DNA of 64,000 nt from the NCBI RefSeq assembly GCF_016920785.2, contig NW_024609881.1, positions 48,516,710 through 48,580,709 on the forward strand, in the 5' to 3' direction. A program made the position numbers and the translations under genes. Shown in pieces: positions 57,586-64,000 of the stretch. Position 1 is the first letter of the stretch, and the number at the start of each line of letters is the position of its first letter. A model generated the notes under the pieces. It was not told the origin of the DNA. It was given only the letters and a program-made list of their open reading frames with translations, and made no database searches. The DNA is from Ixodes scapularis. Taxonomy: Eukaryota; Arthropoda; Arachnida; Ixodida; Ixodidae.

Positions 57586-57840
57586 CGTTTGTGGTGTCGT
57601 CGTGGTTAAGCTTGGGACTTCCGGGAATTTCTCCAACTTGCCTTCTCTGCCAGGATAGCAGACCTTTGTCTCCGAGACGTCCGAGGTCCCAGCCGCAGGG
57701 AGTACTTCGGAAGTCGCAGCTTCCGCAATCTGCCTCATCGACACCGTTTGAGCAGTCCTTGACAAAGTTGCACACCTTGTCCATCGGAACCGTCTCTTCA
57801 GTGGTAATGCTACATACGAAGTCATCCGTGATCACCGTGT
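57586..57840 (-). CDS. Exon: LDLa1 fused to start of MAM2
   Basis: A 255-nt exon, phase 1 in and out; acceptor CACTTGCAG, donor GTATGT. The LDLa part reads DDFVCSITTEETVPMDKVCN then FVKDCSNGVDEADC; it keeps Cys 2, 4, 5 and 6 but has no Cys 1 or Cys 3. After a two-residue spacer (GSC) MAM2 opens with CDFRSTPCGW, followed by WQRRQVGEIPG and the NHDDTTNG turn. In the other repeats LDLa and MAM start are on separate exons. Confidence 0.92.
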
Positions 57841-58245
57841 CTGCAAGTGCAGAAAGTTTTATAGATATATACGTATACGTGTCACTCGGGACCTGCAATG
57901 CCGTTTGGTTTGGCGTTATCTAGCGATTAAAGTACGAGACATTGGGTATGCATGGAAGTGGCAGCTTCCATGCAGCACTTTGACAACGTCGCAGACCCTA
58001 GTTTCACAAGCAAGAAATGTTGGGTAGGCCAGGAAGCCGTGGGTGTATAACATGCCAGTACGGCGGAAGCTACGGCTCCTGCGGGCCAATCGGAACAACG
58101 GAGTGAGGCACGTGCTACGTATCGTCATGCTCCCATATGTGCGCGTTGGGCTCGTGTACGTATGGCATATCGAAGGCGTCGGAGCACAATGCAGCGCGTA
58201 GCGTTCGCCATTTGCCGAGTTACACCTCGATAGGGCATAATTTTG
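57841..58245 (-). other. Intron sequence, no feature seen
   Basis: Only a short CATGGAAGxxxxxCTTCCATG-type hairpin near 57950 is visible. Confidence 0.4.
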
Positions 58246-58572
58246 GGGCTCTCACACTGACGGCGCCGCCTGACCGTTGCCGACTGCAGGGCTGCTCCGT
58301 TCCACTCGAACGGCGCGTTTACGCTTGCGGATTCGCGGGCGGATTTGCGGAGGCGGATTTGTGGAGGCGGATTTGCGGAGGCAGATTTGCGGAGGCGGAA
58401 AATATATTTTGGAGCCTGGTGGCGAATTCGACTCGTCGCTGGCGGAGAATTCGGGTCGGTCAAGGACCCATATCGAGATTTTCCGTCTGCGACGCGTCCA
58501 TTTCGCCACCAGGCTCCAAAATCCACTTTCTGCCTGCGCTGATCCGCCCCGGATTTCGCGAGTGTAAACACG
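58246..58572. mobile_element. Repeat with 14-bp tandem units and 21-bp inverted repeat
   Basis: The left end (GGGCTCTCACACTG, then GGCGCCGCCTG) is shared with 13201. Four 14-bp units GCGGATTTGCGGAG run from 58339 to 58394. A perfect 21-base inverted repeat (TTTTGGAGCCTGGTGGCGA core) lies at 58406-58426 and 58502-58522. The right end near 58572 (GAGTGTAAAC) weakly mirrors the left. Confidence 0.55.
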
Positions 58573-58984
58573 AAATAAGGCATCATTCTCACTGGCTTTG
58601 GAATCGCAACCGTGAAGCAGATTTGCTCGATTTCATCGTAAAATTACGCGGGAATTTGTATTGCGTCTTCGAGTAACCGCGTCCGCAAAGCGGTTGAGGA
58701 CGCGGTTGAACCTCCAGTGTGAACGCGGCGCAGGTCCAATCGCAGTCGACTCTACGATTTGATGGTGGCAAGTAGGCACCGCCAAAAGTGTTGCGTGATG
58801 ATGCACTTTGTGCGTATGCCATAACCGGCTAAACCAATTACGACTAGAAATGAAAAAGGAACACGAAGTCACACGCCGCATGTGCCATGACGAAGCACTT
58901 TTGGGAGTCTTGATTAGCTCCAAAATATCGTAGCGCCGGGTCCGGTTGGACTGAGAGCGAGACGTCCCAAATATTACGAATTGG

Positions 58985-59600
58985 CAGGTTATATTTTTAC
59001 CAATCCACGTGTTTTAAAGCCAGAAACAAAACCTGAAAGTATAAAACAGAGAGGACGAATGACGGGAACAGGACATCTTTCATTTAGCAACAACATAAAA
59101 TGGCACAACGATAAAACCGCCCCCAAGGGTCTCAACACCCTCAAAGAGGGAAAGGTGATACTAGTTATAAAGGAAAGGGAATACACTAAGAAAAGTTTGA
59201 AAAGCGCATCAGTAATCTAGTTATCTCCGATTACTTAGAATTCAACCTTTGTCATTGTCAGTGATATTTCAATGACAAAGGTTGTATTTTAAGTAATCGG
59301 AGATAACTAGATTACTGATGCGCCAATGACAAAGGTTGAATTCAAAGTAATCGGAGATAACTAGATTACTGATGCGCTTTTCAAACTTTTTCTTTTTAGT
59401 ATATTCCCTTTCCTTTATAACTAGTATATCCTTTCCCTCTTTGAGAGCGTTGAGACTTGAGACCCTTGGGGGGCGGTTTTATCGTTGTGCCTTTCTATGT
59501 TGTTGCCAAATGAAAGATTTCCTGTTCCCGTCATCGTCCTCTCTGTTTTATACTTTCAAGTTTTGTATCTATTAACCAACACGCTCATTTTTAATTGTAA
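58985..59600. repeat. Large fold-back repeat with internal direct repeats
   Basis: The left arm (about 59010-59253) and right arm (about 59383-59580) are reverse complements over some 200-250 bp (GGAAAGGGAATACACTAAG, CGGTTTTATCGTTGTG on the other side). In the centre the block AGTAATCGGAGATAACTAGA occurs twice on the plus strand (59299 and 59350) and once inverted, with ATGACAAAGGTTG interspersed. Confidence 0.75.
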
Positions 59601-59679
59601 AGCCAGAAATTTTTTTCTTTTTCAACGCTACTCCTTAATTTTAAAATTTGGTCCGTGCGTCCGTCCGGTTGTGCATTTT

Positions 59680-59840
59680 GTGAAAAATTTAGCGGGGAAT
59701 GTTAAGTCACGTCATGTCACATGACCTATACACCTTGGGGAAGTTGACGGCAAGTGACCTCTACGTGAACTTAGTTTTCCCACTAAATTTAGCGGCAAAA
59801 TTTCCGGCTTGGGGCTGTTTCCCCATAATGCATTTCATGA
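59680..59840. repeat. Fragment related to the TCACGTGA-rich repeat
   Basis: Shares CACTAAATTTAGCGG / AAATTTAGCGGGGA and GTCACGTCATGTCAC-like words with 36850-37240. Confidence 0.45.
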
Positions 59841-60346
59841 AATATAGAACTTTGAACGTAAAGGTCGCCGCCAATTTTTACACTAACTGTTTAAGAGATG
59901 CAGATTGTATCGTATTATGTTGCCACCTCTCGATTCGGGGTTCGTTCTCCGAGGCCCTTGTTCGGCGAATGACGCGATTTCGTTGGGCTGCGGAGGGAGA
60001 ATAAAGCTCTCGGGACCTGCCGGGAGATCCAATCGCTGAAATTTACACGGGCATCTCGGCGAATGAGGATGTTCAAAATGTTATGTCCTTAGACCTAAAA
60101 GGAAAACAATCTTGGCTGTTACCCTGAGCATACCGCAAAGCCCGTGAAACGGCACGCTGAGTGTACCAGCCCAGACTTTTTTTTAATTTGGGTTTAATAC
60201 TATGTTTCGCTTCCTTATTCACCAAGCTCCACGAGCATACTTCAACGATTGACTCTCTCAAGCGCTTTGTGGGGAAATAGGTGTTTAACATTCTTTAGCA
60301 CGTATGGTGCCCCAGCACCCGCCTGTTCAACAACATGATGACTCAC

Positions 60347-60437
60347 CATGTTCGGTGCACTGGCGTTCGTCCACCCGAATGTCGTCGATGGCGACGAAGG
60401 CAGTGTCGTCGGTTCCGGAGTAGGCTCGGATTGTCAC
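60347..60437 (-). CDS. Exon: end of MAM1
   Basis: A 91-nt exon, phase 0 in, phase 1 out; acceptor CGTAACAG, donor GTGAGT. Encodes VTIRAYSGTDDTAFVAIDDI and RVDERQC: the last strands and fourth Cys of MAM1. Too short and Met-free to show as an open frame of its own; found by motif and phase. Confidence 0.9.
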
Positions 60438-60959
60438 CTGTTACGAGAATAGTTGTCTCTTTAATGGCTTATACCTGAAAAGAATCTAAGACACATCAAA
60501 CCTCGTCCAAACATGGGTCTTAAGCGTGAGAGATCTTGTTGGGCCGCCCAACAGACATCTGCAAATTTACGCCTTTAAAAAATAACAATAAAACAAACAT
60601 GTTCCGTGTTTGTTCGTGTGCGTTCTAACCTATCACGGAAGCTCTACATTCAGTATAGTTTTTCTCGTGCCGATCTTATCTTGGGATAAATATAATCGTA
60701 AGTCTCATTGGCACACGTGTCTCTAAATTGACACTCTTAAAACACCTATCAGCCCTATGGTCATCGTTAACTCAAAAAACACAGAGCGTGGTTTGTCCAG
60801 CGCATCTTATTATCGGACCGCAGCCAATCAAATTCCGGCATGAATAATTTAAATTCGAAGAGGGAATACAAAGTATAAGCATGTATATGGGATTAGGCTT
60901 CGTCCTCCGGTTCTTAAGTTGTGAGTGGCTATGGAGCCTGGATCTTTTAACACACATCT

Positions 60960-61397
60960 GTCTTTCTTAACTAACGCAATCGAATATATTCAAAATTGTG
61001 CTGCTCTATTTATTCTTTCTAATTACTCTCGCTTTTCTAGTGTCACTGCAATGAAATCTCAATGAGCTCTTGCTGATCTTTTCGTTCGTCGCTGAACTTT
61101 CCGTCTTGGCTTTCTTTATCAAATTTACTATTCGAAACTATTACGGCAGTCTCTCCTCAGACAGCCGAGCTATATCTCGGCAAGACTTGATCATTCATGC
61201 ACGAATGCCCGCCCCAAGACCATTTTAACAGCCCATCAACATTCCCTCCTACCAGAAGCTATTGTGGACTGGAATGACCTTCCCGATGACATGGTCCCCA
61301 TCACCGATAACGCTAAATTTAGAATTGTACTAACCAACCACTCTCCTCTGTGGTGCCCCTCGGGTCCTGAGGGTAATTGTAAATAAATAAATAAATA
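60960..61397 (+). pseudogene. LINE 3' end (L2/CR1-like) with AAAT tail
   Basis: The plus strand encodes, with frame breaks, IEYIQNCAALFILSNYSRFS, SVTAMKSQ, QPSYISARLDHS and LLPEAIVDWNDLPDDMVP, the C-terminal tail of an RT of the L2/CR1-like type. It ends at AATAAATAAATAAATA (61384-61397). Opposite strand to the host gene. Confidence 0.75.
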
Positions 61398-62717
61398 CGA
61401 ATCACGGCACCTTTGTCCCTTGGTCAAACCAAAATAGATCCGTACATTTTATAGAATCGAAATGTAATCACACTGCCAGTGTCACGGCAGTCTAAATTAG
61501 TTTTGCTTTACTGCCTCTTTCTTCATCGCAACAACTGACTCTAATGCCTATGAAAAAGGTAAAGTCTTATGGTTTTATAGTAAACAATTTTGTAATATAT
61601 CTCTGATAATGTCGTCCCGTGTTATTTATAATGTTATTTATAAACACAAAGTTCAAACGTCAAACCACAACATTTCCCTCACTTCAATCGTACACGCGAA
61701 AAATGAAATTATATCCCCAGGTCGACGAATACTATTACTGACATTAACGTATTCAGGAGGGACATCGCTAACCACTTCTGTAGTGACCCATTACTTATTT
61801 GGTAATTTTTATGTATGCTTGTTTATTACAAATGTAGTTACTATTTTGTGATTCAGTTTGACTTTATATTTTGTAATACCCTCAAGAACTGGGCATAATT
61901 TAAATATTGAAAAATAAAACGACTGCAACTAAACATTCAAAACAAAACAACCAAAACTCGGCTCTCTAAAGTCGGACAAAACAACTATTAATTACTTTTT
62001 TAGTACCGCAACTACCAGGAATTGATTGATCAAACCTAAAACTTTCTCTGTATGTGGGTGAAGAACCTTCATTTCATCAGTAGGCCTTAACATAAAGACA
62101 TGTTGTAATAACAGCGTCGTTTCCAGAACGTCCTTGATGTGTCATATACAAGTAGCATGGTTTATTGGGCCAAAATATGGCTTCATCTTTTACTTGGGGG
62201 CCATGAAAGCCAGAAAAGTCAAAGGTATAACCAAACTTGATATTATTTGGCCAAAGTCTGAGTATGTTTGCACCAAATTTTCGAACAAGTGGTAAAGATA
62301 GGCTTCATTGCCTAGTGATCTTCAATCGTCGCCTGGCTTCTTTGGTTGTCAGATTCCATGAAAATGCCGGAATTAGGTCTCAATTCTGGTCATTCGGTTG
62401 TAACAGGTCGCCTCTGAACGAAAATCGATACACAGGTACCAGAGTTAGCTTCATTGCTGGTTAATCGACTACCAGGTGGTATTTTTGGTTTACACCTGGC
62501 ACTTTCGCAATTACGCGCTGAACTAAAAGAAGCCAGGTTTGGTATTTGTTTTGATAGTTAGAGTCATAGAAAAGTATTTTGGCCCTAACTAGCGGCTTAT
62601 AATAAAGCCTGTTAGACCCGGGTCAGGCTCGCAGAATTGCCAGAGTTGGGCCAAGTTAGACTTTTCTCAGGTGTACTTCCTCGTCAAGTATAGCTGGAAA
62701 CCCCGAATAATACTTAC
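61398..62717 (-). other. Intron sequence, no feature seen
   Basis: AT-rich; open frames (for example 61609-61851) have no recognisable domain. Confidence 0.4.
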
Positions 62718-62935
62718 CCCATACTGTAGTACCCAGCTCAAGCTCAAGTCAGAGGTGTAGTGCTTCCAACCCTGCGTAGCGTTACGCAAGACATTGTCGC
62801 CGACTTCAATGCGGCATCCGCTGGAGCTCGCGGAAATGAAGTACCAGAAACTGGCACACTGAAAGCGACGCTCCCGTAGCTCGAGAACAGCCGAGTCCAT
62901 GACGTTTCCTGTGCCTCTGAACAACAAGTAATGGC
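62718..62935 (-). CDS. Exon: MAM1, middle part (first exon seen)
   Basis: A 218-nt exon, phase 1 in, phase 0 out; acceptor CTTTCAG, donor GTAAGT. Encodes HYLLFRGTGNVMDSAVLELR, FQCASFWYF (third-Cys strand), GCRIEVGDN and WVLQYG. It contains the sequon NAT. In MAM2, MAM3 and MAM4 the same region is split in two exons. The start of MAM1 with its first two Cys must lie upstream, beyond the window. Confidence 0.9.
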
Positions 62936-64000
62936 CTGAAAGGAAGAAGATTTACTATGAGCATGAATCCCACTAGAGTCACTTTATAAACTATGATTAG
63001 AGTACCGATGCTTCATTTCTCGATTGTCATGTAGGCGCCGACATTTTGTTGGCTCTTGCAGAGGGCTAACGATGGGCGATGATACGATTAAAAGATGCGA
63101 CTTCTTGGTTTTTAGGTATATGTTGTCAGAAAGCGCCGGCGACGTTGGTTTGTTATGTCGTGAACTGTTTAATCAGTTCTGGAGGACGTAAAATCGTTTT
63201 CTGCGATATCAGATCAAGATTTAGATAACTGGCAACAATTATATTAAGCAACAAGACGGCTAGAGCGTCGCGACTCTGAGCGTAGCTTGTTCAGTGGCAC
63301 TAAACCGTGCGACCTAGAGCGCTTTTTCAGTCCATTAATTTCCCTTCAAACTTGGTTAGTATTTCTTCCTTTATTTCTCACTAGCCCCAAGTCTCCCCAT
63401 TAATGGCGAGGAGATTTGTGCGGCACTCATTACAAGTAATTATTCAGCGGAAGAACACTGCATTGCAGCGATACGAGGTGCATGCTGAGGCCCTCCCCGC
63501 ATGCTTTTCAATGGTTGGAACGCGAATAAAAATAGTTCAACATAAGGATATAACGCAGAAGGCTGGTTTTCTCCCGCGCCTCATAATATGACTAGCCTTA
63601 CACGAAAAGCGTGTTTCTTTGGCGCCCTGTTTTTTTTTCGTTTTGTTTTGTTTAACAGTAACATGGGTCTAAAGTATGAAGTAGCAATTATATTTTTAAA
63701 TGAAGCCATGTGTATAAAAACTATGTTAAAAAAGAAAACCTATGCCCCCATACTACTTATATCCGATAATACCACATGAATGACGAAGTTCGAAAAAGTG
63801 AAAATCAAGTAATTTTATCAGCGGACCTTGAAATGTTAAGTCGTTTAAGAGAATGTTCCGTATTTTAGACATGCATTGATAATATAAAATACGCATAAAT
63901 AATGTCGGCTGCTGTGATGCAACACTTTGATTTAATTAGTATAACGCTAATTCAATTAATATTAAAGACAAGTGAAAATAAACAGCAATACTATTCATAC
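62936..64000 (-). other. Intron / upstream sequence, no exon seen
   Basis: No CxF...CxW MAM opening or LDLa pattern was found on the minus strand, so the preceding exon lies outside. Confidence 0.5.

Larger units (their letters stand above)
14902..62935 (-). other. Gene: large MAM / LDL-receptor class A modular protein (both ends outside window)
   Basis: Sixteen exons were joined by eye: 62935-62718, 60437-60347, 57840-57586, 54392-54267, 52038-51893, 47554-47470, 47313-47194, 38147-37986, 33310-33225, 31163-30996, 28187-28094, 25555-25397, 23273-23088, 20559-20464, 16944-16796 and 14986-14902. Every junction has AG before and GT after the exon, and codon phases agree at all 15 joins. Total coding length is 2226 nt. 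Order: MAM1 (second part), LDLa1, MAM2, LDLa2, MAM3, LDLa3, MAM4. MAM domains are about 160-residue extracellular adhesion modules; LDLa modules are about 40-residue Ca-binding, disulfide-rich modules. Proteins of this MALRD1-like type are secreted or membrane-anchored; no signal peptide or membrane segment is in the window. Introns are 156 nt to 9 kb and full of transposons. Confidence 0.9.

Overview
The window looks like nuclear DNA of a chelicerate, most likely a hard tick (Ixodidae). Three things point there: a tRNA-derived, Ruka-like SINE, a dense crop of non-LTR retrotransposons (LINEs) with (AAT)n and (CAAT)n tails, and roughly 2-9 kb introns packed with MITEs. There is no sign of prokaryotic gene organisation. 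The organism call is inference from repeat types and was not tested by a search.

The only host gene I can support lies on the minus strand and spans at least positions 62935 to 14902. It was assembled from 16 exons, each with AG/GT borders and matching codon phases, giving about 741 codons. Read 5' to 3', the product is: second part of a MAM domain (MAM1), LDLa1, MAM2, LDLa2, MAM3, Pro-rich linker, LDLa3, MAM4. It resembles the family annotated as MAM and LDL-receptor class A domain-containing proteins (MALRD1-like), which are large extracellular modular proteins. Both ends run off the window: the start of MAM1 lies beyond 64000, and no exon is visible left of 14902.

Positions 1-13190 are a tail-to-head array of LINE insertions, all on the minus strand. 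Each is separated from the next by an (AAT)n and/or (CAAT)n tract that is the 3' tail of the element on its right. Two have long open frames (6352-8331 and 8855-11587); one nearly complete copy (1545-4665) carries a nonsense codon and two frameshifts. Two 208-bp copies with the same ends look like a SINE that borrows the LINE tail.

The introns hold many other mobile elements. The largest is a Ty3/gypsy-type LTR retrotransposon at 40537-45870, on the plus strand, with about 116-bp LTRs and a TTTAT target duplication. A hAT-like element built of TATCGATAG palindromes interrupts its gag, and a 1.7-kb inverted-repeat element interrupts its reverse transcriptase. There are also LINE fragments in both orientations, several MITEs with readable target duplications (34698-34923, 37524-37940, 55356-55903), a Ruka-like SINE with a 16-bp target duplication (17969-18176), and large fold-back repeats (24978-25240, 55356-55903, 58985-59600). 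The elements do not appear to work with the host gene; they mainly inflate its introns.
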